Part shown: one piece after another, positions 41,857 to 53,837 of the stretch | How positions within the stretch are numbered: position 1 is the stretch's first letter | How the letters are laid out: each line of letters begins with the position of its first letter | Source: Hyposmocoma kahamanoa | Lineage: Eukaryota > Arthropoda > Insecta > Lepidoptera > Cosmopterigidae | Direction of reading: 5' to 3' | DNA length: 64,000 nucleotides | Assembly (NCBI RefSeq): GCF_003589595.1 | Contig: NW_020654289.1 | Location: 7,126,902-7,190,901, forward strand | Notes under the pieces: model-generated | Databases searched by the model: none | Told to the model about the DNA's origin: nothing | What the model saw: only the letters and a program-made list of their open reading frames with translations | Translations under genes and position numbers: made by a program

Positions 41857-43589
41857 AAAAAAAATTAGGCTATCACTGTTACACTGAATGAAACGAATCA
41901 GGGGGGTCGAATCAGAACCTTAAGATAACTCAGTTGACAACCGATTCGATTTGATATCGTATGACTTTTTTCTTTTTTTTTCACAACTTCCGAATCGAAC
42001 GTCAAACTGGTGTATTCGAAACCAAACCGAAATGACGTCACACCTATACGATTACTCGAGCTTCTCGACCGGCAAAGGCTAGAAACGTTATTCAGAACGT
42101 CCTATTGTTTACAAAGCTAGACTGTAATAAGGAAATCTCTTATCATTTTAAATAAACTCTGGATTTTCTTCAATTTATTTTAATGCAAGACTATTATCGA
42201 ATATATCGAAGGCTTCTGAAACGGGGTCCAGGTTCAAAACAAACTGAGCTGGATACAACATTTTTACCACTGCAGTGCAATCTCACTGAGTTTTTCCCTT
42301 TCAATGCCAACTGTCGTCATGGAATATTTTTTATTTGGACAAGTTTAAATAAATAGAGTGAACCTGCGGGTCGCGCAATTCAACGCGGGCGGCGCTTTAT
42401 TTCGACATTTGTCGCGAATAAATCACAATTTGGGAAGAACTATGGCAGAGCGGTGCCAAGAAGCAACGCGAGTGCTCTAGGAAGGAAGTGAGTGTTATAC
42501 GCGATGGTATTGCAAACAGATCCACTAGTCCAAAACAATACAGCCGAGTCATTGTTTAGTTTTTGTTGGTTAGTAGTGCCTGTTTGTAGGTAGTCTGTTC
42601 GTACAAAACCCACCTGATACCTTCTTCCCTTTAATACCTCAAAGCACCGCTGCTATATTTCGCATTAAAGAGAAGGAGGGCTTGCCCAATCACAGGCCCA
42701 GGAGGCTTAAGTTCTTATATCACATACCCGGCAGCGAATATGGCTTTCCGTATACAATACGTCCCCAAAGGAGAGATGAATTTAGACACGCTTTTTTAAC
42801 TAAACAACTGAAATAACTGTATGTCCCTTCAAAGCACGCAGGGGCAGCTGAACAGTAATCAATTTTGACTATTTCCTATTAAAAAATAATACTGTGCAAT
42901 ATCGTGACGAATAGTTGTTTATTATATTGTCAAAAACAGTGATTTTACTAAAAAAATAATAAAGTAAAATTACACCGTGTACGATATTTTATTTGTGATA
43001 TTAAAGATGTGTCATTTGCGATATAAAAATATTTTTTCTATATCGAAAATGACATAATATCATGACATCGACTGGTTAACTGTTTCATATTTTGTCATAA
43101 AAATAAATGTTGTGTAGTTATAATAGTAATCAAATTTTTAAACAAGTAAAAGGAATTTAATTTAATTTATGGAAATCCCGGTCTGCTGCGTTATTAACTA
43201 TCAATTAAGTAATAATTACGTATGCCATTTAATATACGAATCCGAAGTTGATCTGGTGGTTCTGAAACTCGCATTTTACTTCATGATAAATATTAACAAT
43301 GTGATACCAGCGTAGTTGCCGAACTTAGGAGAGAATGAGACCTTCCATTTCGTTCCGCTCCAATATAAAATGAGCCTTATTCTCAACTCTGTAGCCTTTC
43401 GTTCCTGTGTTATCAACGCACTTGCCTTTTTTAATTTTTGTCAGTTGAAAACTGTTTGCTTACTGTAATTAATTTAATTTTTATATTGTATCCTCTAAGG
43501 GAGTTACAACACTTAAAAACGAGGAATCGACTTGAACAGGTTAAAAAGAGCTCTGTCTATGCAATAAGAACAAAAAAGAAGATGCGCGA
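41857..43589. other. Gene-free stretch with GC-richer island
   Basis: No gene recognised. Island 42355-42490 (GAACCTGCGGGTCGCGCAAT, ACGCGGGCGGCGCTTTATTT) is non-repetitive here. The AT-rich remainder holds nothing identifiable. Confidence 0.4.
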
Positions 43590-43870
43590 TTATTTAGCGC
43601 CCAGTCACACGAGGCGAAAGCTCTCGCGCGGTCGCCGCGCGGCGACCGCGCCGTTAACGCGCCGACTGCCGCGTAGACCAAATTCAAGCTAGGTTCGCCC
43701 GCGTGCTCGGAACGCTCATTTAAGTTACAACGTAAAAGCTAAATAAATACAGCGTATTTTGCCATGATAGTTAGATGCACGCGGCGGCCGCACGGGGTGA
43801 GCGCGGTCAAATTCGTGTCGAATCAATGCGCCCTTACGCTCGGATAGCCGACGCGAAACGACTAACGCCT
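43590..43870 (+). repeat. RepH, second copy
   Basis: GCGCCCAGTCACACGAGG, GCGCGGTCGCCGCGCGGCGA, TTCGCCCGCGTGCTCGG and GCGTATTTTGCCATGATAGT parallel 21515-21895. Confidence 0.75.
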
Positions 43871-43974
43871 TTTTTGCTCTTTATTACATGGACCTACAGT
43901 TTTTAAGGGCCGGCTTAATGCAATTTCGTGCCGATAATGTGGTGACTGTTAAAAATATAAATAAGGAGACGTCT

Positions 43975-44216
43975 TTTAGTAGCAGTACAGATCCTTGTGA
44001 AAGAGTTCGTCCAGGAAAGTACTGCCACCTTACCATTTTCTGTCGCCAAGCAGTAATATGAGGTGCTGGTGAAATTATAGGAACATGGGATTTGTCGACA
44101 TATGCCTCTGACGTGAGTCGTGGCAGTGCCGCTCAAATCTTTGCGACTTAAAGTTCTGAGTGGCACTGCAATTGCTATGGACAGGTATCTCACTTGTCAC
44201 TTGGGGTCATAAAAAA
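43975..44216 (-). mobile_element. RepA, near full length
   Basis: GTGAAAGAGTTCGTCCAGGA, TGTCGCCAAGCAGTAATATG, GGATTTGTCGACATATG and AGTTCTGAGTGGCACTGC; the hairpin is lost by a small deletion. Confidence 0.8.
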
Positions 44217-44992
44217 GCTGAAATTATGATATGAATATTTCTAGCATGTTAGTTTCCATTCTCGTTTAGTTTCTTTACCATATTTAAGATAGATATTGTG
44301 TACTTTTTTGCTGCGGCAGCTAATACAATATACATCCTTATGTTTTCAGTAAACCTGGTCGCCACATCGCCAATGTTAGTATGAACTTATATTCAGGAAT
44401 TTGCATAACCTATTTTATGAATGACGGTTTGTAGTACGATGCTTTGTTTTCCCCGCTCTCAAAACAAACGATTTATTTTGTGTCGAATCAAATTGCTTGG
44501 AAAACTTTAACTTAGTGATTTTTGGGATAACTAGAATAAATATTTTATTTGTTTGTTCTTTAATTGCGCGCTCAATCGATTGATATGACAAGATTCGAGC
44601 ATTCTAGCTTTGTTGCAGCATTCAAGTATTTATACAGTGATGGTGGTTTTATGAAATGCGGTACGGATAGTAAATGACAATTCATAGAAACAGAACATAA
44701 AAGTTCGATTACAATTGAGGCAGTAAAGTTTACATAAAATCTTGAAGTGTAAACGAGAAGTTACCACACTTATCCATGGTGTTTCCTTTTGACATTTCGA
44801 GACACAACATTTTTAGCATACGATCAAGTTGTCGGCGATTTGTTAGATCATGAAAACTGAAGATTTGTATTGGCAGCGTACGAATGCTTTGTCTAACGTA
44901 AACATTCATGGCAATAGTAAGTAATATTTGTACTCCGTTAAGCATTGATCTACGAACAATGGTTTAAGGATTATATTAATAACATATAAATA
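44217..44992. other. Gene-free stretch
   Basis: Nothing recognised. Confidence 0.4.
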
Positions 44993-45472
44993 GCGCACAC
45001 ACTCATAACCCCGCACTAGGGAAACCCTGTGTCGCAGGTGTCATGGACACACACATAGACAACCACAAATTACAGCTAAACTTACGAGAGAAATAAATGT
45101 AGGCAATACAAATATTTCGTATATTAACTACACGTATCATTTTGTCTTATGCTTTTGTAATTGTATGAGTACATGTGTCTTCTTGTCTTATGCCTATCTT
45201 TCTTACATCTGCTTAGAGGTGTAATGATGACAGCCTGGTGCTCTATAACACAGTTTAATCCTAGTATGGACACCAGACTTGCGCAAACGAAACTAAATTC
45301 AAGAACATGTGAGGACCATAGGTATATATAAATATAAGTTTCTTTTGTGAATGTTAATAAAGATATTTTCATTTCATTTCATTACAAGTATTTCTCCCAG
45401 TCCAGGAATAGAACTCGAGACCTCTACGTGGCAAACCAGCGTGGTAACCGTTCGGTCATGCGCGGATGCAGT
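44993..45472 (-). mobile_element. SINE-B split by a nested LINE end
   Basis: Body at 44993-45118 (CACACACTCATAACCCCGCA), head at 45384-45472 (GAACTCGAGACCTCTACG, GGTAACCGTTCGGTCATG). The interruption lies inside AAATATTTCTC, which is contiguous in other copies. Confidence 0.9.
45119..45383 (+). mobile_element. Truncated LINE 3' end with (ATTTC)n tail
   Basis: Flanked by ACAAATATTTC (45108-45118) and ACAAGTATTTC (45384-45394), an 11-bp duplication with one difference. Ends TGTTAATAAAGATATTTTC, then ATTTCATTTC. Insertion into a SINE by target-primed reverse transcription. Confidence 0.85.
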
Positions 45473-45547
45473 ATTATAAGACGATAAGATTCTAAAAATT
45501 GAAAGTGACTAGTGGGAATCGTATCTAGTTTATCTAGTGTGTAATAT

Positions 45548-45785
45548 ATTTTTTTATAATATCAAGTGACGGGACGAACAAGTCGTGCACCTGATGGTAA
45601 GCTACTCGCCTGTTCATAATAGTTACAGTGCCACGCAGAGCTTTAAATTGCAAAGATTTGAGGGGCACTACCACTGCGCCCGTCACCTTGAGACATAAGG
45701 TGACAAGTCCCCTGTTCCTGTAATTTCAGCAGCACCCTTACTCTTTAATATCGGAACACAGTAATCCTGACATTATTGTGTTCCA
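45548..45785 (+). mobile_element. RepA, 3'-truncated
   Basis: TTTTATAATATCAAGTGACG, GGGACGAACAAGTCGTGCAC and CTGATGGTAAGC to CACAGTAATCCTGACATTAT. The best-preserved 5' end in the window. Confidence 0.9.
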
Positions 45786-46077
45786 ACTCTACTCCTACTA
45801 AGGGTGCGTTCCCACTATGTCGTGACGAAGGCGTGCAGTTTACAGTGTCGTGGCCTGTATATTTAAATGAAGTTGTTAACATATGGAACGACACGATTAA
45901 CTGTCGTCCACGATTTTTTTTCGTTACGTCTACAGACTGGCGTGGCAACGGAAAGAGTTAGGACGACAGTCGTAGGCCGATATACACGTATATCTGTCTG
46001 TATTTAAAAAATAGATGTTATTCACAAAGTTTTGAAATAATTTTTTTTTAATAAAAAGTTATAATTATTAATGCACA

Positions 46078-46533
46078 TTCTGAGTGTTCGATCTTTGTAT
46101 TAATAATTATAATAACTAGTGGAGTAATTTCATATAAAAAATAATTGAATATCAATTCAATAAATATTTAAATACAGTGTATAGCGACATCTCTAGCCGG
46201 GGTTGGTAGCTGTAAATGTATCTAACTGGGAGACGAATTACTTTCATAGATTTCTCATAGATGGCGATATAAACATAAAAAGTCATTGAAAAAAACCAAA
46301 TACAAACAACACACAAAAACACAACAACAAGCATGGTAGAAAAATTCGTGAGGTCCGCTGGTTCGTTCCGTTGCTAAGTTGGTATAGCGTCTACCACGGT
46401 ATGCTAGAAGACGAATCCGGCCGGATCGAAGGAATTTTTTCTGAGTGTTCGATCTTTGTATTAATAATTATAACAAAGTAGTGGAGTAATTTCACATAAA
46501 AAATAATTGAATATCAATTCAATAAAATTTTAT
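46078..46533 (+). mobile_element. RepD with 97-bp direct terminal repeats
   Basis: TCTGAGTGTTCGATCTTTGT through ATATCAATTCAATAAA occurs at 46078-46162 and again at 46437-46523. Between them lie AGCGACATCTCTAGCCGGGG, CATAGATGGCGATATAAAC and a tRNA-like head (GCTAAGTTGGTATAGCGTC, GACGAATCCGGCCGGATCG). No ORF. Confidence 0.8.
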
Positions 46534-46854
46534 ATAAGTTGTAATTATTATATATTATAAAGTTAACTAAAAATCGACTGAAAAGTCTAACTCCATTGTG
46601 AACAAAAAATACCTGATTTTGTAAAACAAACAAATTGAAGTAGGGTAATGGTACCAATGATCGACATTTTACGAGAAGTAAAGTCTTTATATTTGTAATA
46701 AATTTTTGTTTTTAAACATATATAGTGATTAGTTTACTTGACAGATATAAATTCACAAGAAAGATTATAGCTATTTTAATTATTACTAAAAAAACTAAAT
46801 TAGATTTTCTCTAAATCTCCTGTAACGAACACCAAACTTTCAGTAATTGACTTT

Positions 46855-47148
46855 TTGTTTTAATATCATGTGACGAGACGAACAAGTCGCATGGCTGTCT
46901 GTCTGAGGATAAGTTACACGCCTGTCCATACCTGTTGCAGTATCACTCAAAGCTACAAATCGCAAAGTGGAATACTGCCACTGCGCACGTCATCCTGAGA
47001 CATAAGTTGACAAGTCCCATGTGCTTGTAATTTCACCAGCACCCTTACGATATTTTACAGTAATACTTACATTATCGCTTGGTGACAGAAATAGGTTAGG
47101 TGGCAGTATTTCCCTAGAAGAACTCTTTCACATGGAGCTGTACTGCTG
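46855..47148 (+). mobile_element. RepA, near full length
   Basis: AATATCATGTGACGAGACGA, CATCCTGAGACATAAGTTGA, GACAGAAATAGGTTAGGTGG and GAAGAACTCTTTCACATGG. Confidence 0.85.
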
Positions 47149-48284
47149 CAACCTAATCAGTAATCGATACTCATCAATAATGAACACCGGATATTTGGCA
47201 CTTACCAATAAGAGACGTGTTATTATGATCGAAAATTTTTTACTAAATTTATTAGAAATAAATTTAAAAATAGCGTAGGATAGTGGTGCTTGTCCGTCAC
47301 TGGCGCCAGCACCTTTTTTTTTAAAAAAGGAAATTATTCTATGGTTTTGTAGCAGCCTATATAACGGAGTTGGGGACATGCGTGAAATGGCCATAATCCC
47401 CGAGGGCCTCATAAAACGCGGGATCCTTTATTCATTGCCGCATCAAAGGGCTTGTTAAAATTCTATTTCTCGTTGAAACATTATCTGCCCACGACGCTTC
47501 TCGTGTTATTTAATACTACGAAAATGGCTTACCATCATCATATTAGTTTAATATTATATTTTTATACGACTGAAGAAGATTTACTAAATGTCTAAGTGTA
47601 ACCAGCCTGGTAGTGACCATGGCAGTAAATCATCTGTTGACTGGGTGACGGTCCTAAAATTGTAAGCAAGTAATTGTTATATAATTATAAATACTTGCAT
47701 ATAAAAATTATTTTACACATCATGTAATACGTATATATTCTCGATATATATTGTTCGGGGGCCTTGAATATCGTTTGTATGTATTGTATTTTTAAGGTAC
47801 GATTATCTTTATTATTTATTTTAAAATTAATAACGAATTACTATATTTATTTCACTTATATTTATCTATTGTACAGGGTTAATTTTAAAACCGGTTACAA
47901 TGGGTCCTACATTAAGCATAGCCTATCTCATAGGTAAATAGTAGACCTGTGTCGGTCGATCATTTCTGATAACCCGGGTCAATCATGAGCGAACGATGCA
48001 TAATGTGATCGGGTTAAATGATTCAATTATAAGTTCGATCCTATAGTGGGTCTCTCGTCCCTCACAATACTTCTATATGGCATTTAAAAATGTAAAAATG
48101 TACAATTTGCTTTTATTCTTTCCTGCTAATGGGTAATGTGTGTAAAGTTAAATGCATCATTGATAAACCACACTTAGTACACTAAAATTTCTTTCTAGGA
48201 AAAGTAACTCCTGCAAAACAAAAATACAAAACAAAAAACTTATGAGCATTAATTTACTAATCTATTATTAATTATTATTTATTC
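47149..48284. other. Gene-free stretch with GC-richer island
   Basis: 47340-47520 is a non-repetitive patch (GGCCATAATCCCCGAGGGCC, CATAAAACGCGGGATCC, GCCGCATCAAAGGGC). The rest is AT-rich with nothing recognised. Confidence 0.4.
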
Positions 48285-48500
48285 TAATTATTTATACAAA
48301 GATCGAACACTAAGGAAAAAATCCTTCGATCCGTCTGTACACGAGCCAGCTTCTTCCAGCAAACCGCTCTAGAATGAGGGAAAAAACTAGAGGACCTTAC
48401 GAATTTTTTTATGTTGCGGATCTTTATTTTTTTTGGTTTTTAACGACTTTTTTGTCGTAGCGCCATCTGTGAGTTTTCAGCTACCAGTTTGTTATAATAC
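48285..48500 (-). mobile_element. RepD copy
   Basis: ACAAAGATCGAACACTAAGG, ATCCTTCGATCCGTCTG, CTTCCAGCAAACCGCTCTAG and TTTTGTCGTAGCGCCATCTG. Confidence 0.75.
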
Positions 48501-48689
48501 AAAATTTTTTGAAAACATTCCTTCGATCTTACTGGATATTGTTTATATATTTAATCCTGTCTGTCGTCTGGATTTATGGTTTGGTTGCTCTCTTCGAAAA
48601 ATGTCAATAATGAACTTATTATACCATATATGAATGTAAAAAAAAGTTTCTTTGTTATAAAACATGGTTTGAAATGGTGTTATGTAGTC

Positions 48690-48846
48690 AGTAGAGCTAG
48701 CACGAATAAGCGCGACATAATAGAGCGACATAACCCTATAACGCAAGAAGTCTCTATGCGAGACATAGATAATCATCTATGATGCAAGACTGCAGTATCT
48801 CGCGCTTTATGTCGCTCTCGCGTTAGTCGCGCCCTGTCGTGCTGGT
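48690..48846. mobile_element. MITE-2 with inverted ends
   Basis: TAGCACGAATAAGCGCGACA at the left mirrors CGCGCCCTGTCGTGCT at the right, with AGAGCGACATAA and its reverse TTATGTCGCTCTCGC inside. Both strands carry the ORFs expected of a palindrome. Confidence 0.75.
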
Positions 48847-49089
48847 GTGCGCAAATATGCACCGGTGCACAGGTGTGCACAAATATATATCATCGGCGTT
48901 TTCTAGGAAGGGCGTAATGCACATGTCGTGATTTTCAGGTGAGCATATTTTACTGTTCTAAAATATTTACGGCCTTTTATAAAATTAAATTTTGGTTTTA
49001 TATAAATTCCAATTTTAAAACTGAATTATAAAATAGGACGTAAATATTTTAAAATGGTCGTTCGTCCCGTTTTACAAAACACCGACTAT

Positions 49090-49440
49090 ATATTGACATG
49101 TTTATAACGAATGGCGTAAAAATGGTTTTTTGAGATATGAGAAAAAATATATACTTGAAACAAAACAAAAAGATTACCCGGCAAACTGATACAATTATAC
49201 ACATATGGGTACAACAATGAAACTAAAATCGATATAATGCAGCACTATCCGTATCCCAAACATGTGTCCCTAACAATGCAACAGTGCACACAGCCACAAA
49301 GGCAACTTGCTGCGTTTAGAGTGGTCATGTTTTCCGTGGAGTAATATTATTCTGTGGCCGTGTTACGTAAAAAACATATATGTATCGAGTCTAAATAAAC
49401 CAGAGAAATGTTAGCAAAAAGAAATTTAAAAATGTCGTCA
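49090..49440 (-). mobile_element. LINE 3' end, relative of 37597-38055
   Basis: CACTATCCGTATCCCAAACA, ACAGTGCACACAGCC and AACTTGCTGCGTTTAGAG correspond to blocks at 37786-37865. Weak similarity, seen by eye only. Confidence 0.35.
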
Positions 49441-50667
49441 AATCATTTATAAGTATAGTTCAGTTAAATGAAGTGCCTAACCTTGTCTTTCAACTTTGAT
49501 TCTGCAAAGTACCCTACACAGAACACAAAGTGACCCTTTGTGGTGTACCTGTTTGACTTAACCAGTCGCCCACCGGGGCTCGGCTAGGCTTAACGAGACG
49601 GCTGCCCGCGGGCCGCACTCGTGTCTGACAATGGAATTGAATTACTGTCATTTAATAAAGGTGTTTCAATTATGCACAAACCCCAAATTTGTGACAAACG
49701 GTCATGTATACGTATGTAACTTTCACCTCTTGCATGTCAAGTACATATAGATAAAAAATATATTCCTATTATGCTTTGAAAGGTTAATGTACAAATGCTA
49801 CGCTCACGTAGCAAATTCGTAGCAGTACAGTATTTCTTAGCTTTTTGCTGCTCCAATCAAAGTTATGAAAAGAAAAAAGTCTTTAAGTTTAATAATTTGT
49901 TAAAAGCATTTCAAAAGCTATTCTGAAAGTAACCGATAATTCACATCGCTAAAAACTAATTATTTCTAAAAATTGCCTAGCAAAATTGTGACCTGATTAT
50001 TTTAGAAGTTTAGATACCTTCCTTGAAACGGAAGATCAATTTATGTACGCACAACGGCACATCAGACTACACATTTTTGTTCGAAAATCGCCTCCAGTGC
50101 AACGGAAAAAGATACGTGAATGTGTAGCTTGATATGCTGGCGTGTGTACATGTCGCTCTTGAAAATGTCACACGCGAGACACTCTAGGGATTACTATTTT
50201 CAAATAAACTTAAATGCTATGGAATAAATTTTGAATCATAATTGTGTGGAATTTGGACTACAACATACTCTTCAATTTTGTAATACGACTTCTCAATTAA
50301 AATACTTTTAATGTAAGTTTTAAATTTAGGAAATCATAATCTTAATATATTCTCCGGGATCTTATTTTATAAACGTATACAGTTCCCCATAAAATAATCG
50401 TTTACCTTAGTTAATCAAAATCGTGGTACCATGATTTCGGACTTAGTTCTAAGGTTAATATTATAGATTATTTCTTAATGAATTTATGTGTATTGTTATG
50501 GGCGCACAAAATATTTGAGTAAATGTACTGTGATGCCACAGTCGTGATACCAGTCTCCTTAAACTTTTCTCTCAGAGAAACCCGAGAACCTAAACGGTAC
50601 GCAGAACTTAGTTAGATATTTACTGCTAGATAGCAGGTAAGTAAAATTTACTGGTGGTAGCGAATGG
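49441..50667. other. Gene-free stretch
   Basis: GC-richer island at 49535-49645 (CAGTCGCCCACCGGGGCTCG, GACGGCTGCCCGCGGG). 50049-50116 is half of a 68-bp duplicated segment (partner 55620-55687). No gene. Confidence 0.4.
50049..50116 (+). repeat. 68-bp dispersed repeat, copy 1
   Basis: CAGACTACACATTTTTGTTC, GAAAATCGCCTCCAGTGCAA and CGGAAAAAGATACG recur at 55620-55687 with few changes. Confidence 0.85.
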
Positions 50668-50912
50668 TTTTTTTTTATAATACCAAGTGACGAGCCGAGC
50701 AAGTTAACGCTTCTGGTGGCTCCGAGTTAGTAGTTGCAGTGCCACTTAGAGCTTTAAATTTCAAACATCTGAGGAACACCGCCAGTGCGCCTATCACTTT
50801 GAGACGTAAGTTGACAAGTCACATGTACCTGTAATTTCACCAGCACCCTTACTCTTCAAAACCGAAACGCAGTAATACTCACATTATTGCTTGGGGGTAG
50901 AAATAATTAAGG
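50668..50912 (+). mobile_element. RepA, 3'-truncated
   Basis: TTTTATAATACCAAGTGACG, GCGCCTATCACTTTGAGACG, AATACTCACATTATTGCTTG and GGGGTAGAAATAATTAAGG. Confidence 0.85.
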
Positions 50913-51184
50913 TTGCTGGATATTAGGAGTACTGAAAAGACCGTAAGTCTCCATATTTTACTTTGGCTATACATGCGAGACCTATTTTTTTTATATATAA
51001 AAAAGTTCTTAGAATGTTAATTTGAAATCGTATTCGGCTTTGGAAACGGATAATATGAAATATTGTAAAAGCCACACTGTGTTTATTGAATATCATGATG
51101 TTGTTTTACTACTTATAAATACTTATAAATTTATTAAGAAAATACTTCTCTACTTTGTTATTATTATTGATATAAATACCGAAG

Positions 51185-51275
51185 CGATCTATAGCTCAAG
51201 TGGTTAGGAGTGGTAGCCCCGGCACAGGTGTATATCCAGTCAGATCGAAAGGATTTTTCTTTGTATTGTTCGAAC
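51185..51275 (+). mobile_element. RepD-like tRNA-derived head
   Basis: ATCTATAGCTCAAGTGGTTA and CAGTCAGATCGAAAGGATTT resemble a tRNA D-arm and the RepD post-head motif. It does not fold into a complete tRNA by eye. Confidence 0.5.
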
Positions 51276-51289
51276 CTTATCATCATATT

Positions 51290-51800
51290 TAAGAGCCAGA
51301 CTCTTGTCGGTGTAGCCTTCTCCACTTCTCACGGTTTATAGCCAGTTTCTTGACCTCTTTATAGCTGTCCACTTTGATCTCTGTTTTTGTAAGTTATTGT
51401 CTATGTCTCGCATCCATACAATGCGGTACTTCAGACATAGGTTTTGGTGAATCTTTTGTTCAATTGTATATGTAGGTATTTTAGAGGTGAGAATGTGTTT
51501 TTTATTACGGAAAGCCTGTTTTGCTATTGTAATTCTAGCCTTTATGGCAGTGGTACACTTGGAGTCTTCTGCAATAACACTACCAAGATATTTGAAATGT
51601 AGTACCTGCTCTACTGGAGTGTCATTTATTTTGATGGGTGTAATTTTAGAAGGGTATTTTGCATTTAATACTTTGGTCTTATTTATGTTAATCGTCAGGT
51701 TAAATTCTTTAAAAATCTGATTCATTCTATTGAGTGTAATTGGTCTCTGTTTTCGGTAACTACAGCTATGTCATCGACAAATCTAACAAATAACATTCAT
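51290..51800 (-). pseudogene. RTE-like LINE reverse transcriptase, C-terminal fragment
   Basis: At about 51795-51760 the minus strand reads FVRFVDDIAVVTE, the RT motif with catalytic Asp pair. After a frame break near 51735 the 129-codon frame 51725-51336 reads NQIFKEFNLTININKTKV, HFKYLGSVIAEDSKCTT, EIKARITIAKQAFRNKK-like sequence and HILTSKIP, the standard order in endonuclease/RT LINEs. The expected YGCETW region is replaced by a shifted frame. 3' flank ATTTAAGAGCCAGACTCTTG is shared with 15645. Truncated at the 5' side where a hairpin begins (51811). Confidence 0.85.
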
Positions 51801-51810
51801 ATTCGTTTGT

Positions 51811-51871
51811 TAGAAACATCTACAGATAGTACAAGAGTGATGCACTCTTATACCATCTGTAGATGTTTCTA
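51811..51871. repeat. Hairpin with 29-bp arms
   Basis: TAGAAACATCTACAGATAGT leads into AAGAGTG; a 3-base loop follows, then the reverse complement with two mismatches. It forms the 5' border of the RTE fragment. Confidence 0.9.
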
Positions 51872-53544
51872 TAAAAATGTTGAAGATGAGAGGGGAACAT
51901 TATGTCAATAATAAAATTACATACTTTAGAAAAAATAATGAAAAGTCCAAAAATTTACAAGCGTTTTGTAATATTGTAACCCAATGGGTAACCCAGTGCG
52001 AGAATGTACTTATGACTTTATTTTTTTATTACGTACATTTCATGCATGTTTAGTGGTAATACCTTTCGCTAATTATAAAACAGTTCGAAGACGGTTCACA
52101 ACCATTGGGAAACTTGAAGTCCCCAACCCGTACTAGGCGAGAGTGGTGAGTGGTGGTGAACTATAGACTAAACCCTCTCCTGTGTCCAACAGTGAAAATA
52201 AATTTCTCCACTTTCAGTTAATTACTTAAAAACACTATTATTGTTGTAGTACTATCTACGTTTTTAAAGGTTCATTTAAAACCGATTCCAATCGGGTTCT
52301 CTAATGAATTTATTCTCGTGGCTATTGAACGGAAAATGCATTGCGGCAAATAGTCCACTCTTTGCACTTTGTAGCTTTTTAAACATACTTCTATAACAAA
52401 GTAGCAGTATGTTGTAGATTGCAGGATTGGGGGAAACATGGTATTTTTAAATATAAAACCAATAAGAATAAACAGCTTTTAAGTCCAGCGTGCATGAAAG
52501 GAGTCGCACCGCATGACGTACCATTACTTTCTAGTACGTCTTGTGCACCCTCGGCAGCGTACGGCGAGTACCTTACGCCAATTTAAGCATTGGGTGTAAC
52601 AAGGGCGTATCACGTAAAGATGAGATTCAAGAAAATTGAAGATAAAGTTTTAATGTCTTATATCTTTGTAATATTCATAATATGACTCTTATATACCTCA
52701 TATATTACTTTTTTGTCCTATGATTTAGTTAAAAGATTCAGGTGTTATTAATACTTTAAAACAGTTTGAAACATTTGAAAATATTTTTTTTCCTTGTGTT
52801 ATCCGCCCTTGTTGCACCAAACATGTAAATTAATGGGGCGTTCGTTTTATTATTGGAGTTTAAGGAAATAAATTGTGAATCAGTCTTAATTAAAAGTTAC
52901 ATCGAAAAAATTTAAACGTATTTTTAATCATTCATTAAATTAGCTGGATTGAAATGAATCGACAGTATTAGCTTCAGGTCTCACTGGCCTCCTAGATGGT
53001 CCATGTTGAGACATTTTTTTACATTAAAATAAGTTTTAACAAACTGCAGGTGGTTCGAAATTCAAACACATTTATAATCTATGCCACAAGGGCGGAGCGC
53101 CACCTAAATGAATGAATATTACGCCATCTAGAAGGGATATCGAAATGAGTTAATATTACAAGATACTAGATAGTGTTTTACATGTTTTGATGCAATAACA
53201 TCAAAACGGGGTTTGGTTGCCGAACGCCCTTCTTGTTCCCAAGGCATACGCTTTCACCCGATGGTAAGCATTATAGTGTATGCCATCAATACGAAAAGAC
53301 AAAGAAGTAATAAGTGTGTATCGACTGTGATCTCAGAGCTCAGATCTAGACTGTAATTATCAACTTTTTCGATGCTATCATCTCAAGGAATCAATACCCT
53401 TATTCATTGATTAGGACTTAATAACGATCTGGAGTCATAACTTAAGTGCTAAGTGATACTTATTATTAAAAAACTTTGACAAAAATGTCATTGGGGCGAG
53501 CGCCATATTTTTTATATTATTTTTTCTATATAAAAATATTATTT
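51872..53544. other. Gene-free stretch
   Basis: No gene or known repeat. 52485-52600 is GC-richer (GAGTCGCACCGCATGACGTA, CCTCGGCAGCGTACGGCG) and non-repetitive in this window. Confidence 0.4.
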
Positions 53545-53837
53545 TTCCAAAGAAGGCAACATTAATAAGCAACCGTAGACAAGAGCAAGAGCCTTTCCAT
53601 CATCGGGGGACTAGGCGTAAGCTTGGTTTCCACCCCTATGTGGTGGATATTCCAAAGATTCGCACGAAGCGTCACGCTTCCACATTTATATGGCGAACGG
53701 CTATGGAGTGGAATTCCCTGCCTGCAGACTTGTTCCCTGAACGTTATAACTTGGACCTTTTCAAGGCGAGTGTGGATAGGCATTATCTAGGCGTGCATGC
53801 TCCATCATCGACTTCATCGTCACTTTCCATCGTGTGA
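53545..53837 (+). pseudogene. Non-LTR retrotransposon ORF2 C-terminal fragment (CR1/Daphne-like)
   Basis: Open frame with HHRGTRRKLGFHPYVVDIP, IRTKRHASTFIWRTAMEWN, SLPADLFPERYNLDLFKASV and DRHYLGV before a stop at 53835-53837. The RTKR-x-ASTF, WNSLP-x4-FP-x-RYNL-x2-FK pattern is the extreme C-terminus of this LINE type. No in-frame damage within the piece, but everything upstream is missing. Confidence 0.8.

Noticed and set aside
47128..47412. 94-codon minus-strand ORF
   Set aside because: Crosses a RepA 3' end and an unrelated patch; no domain.
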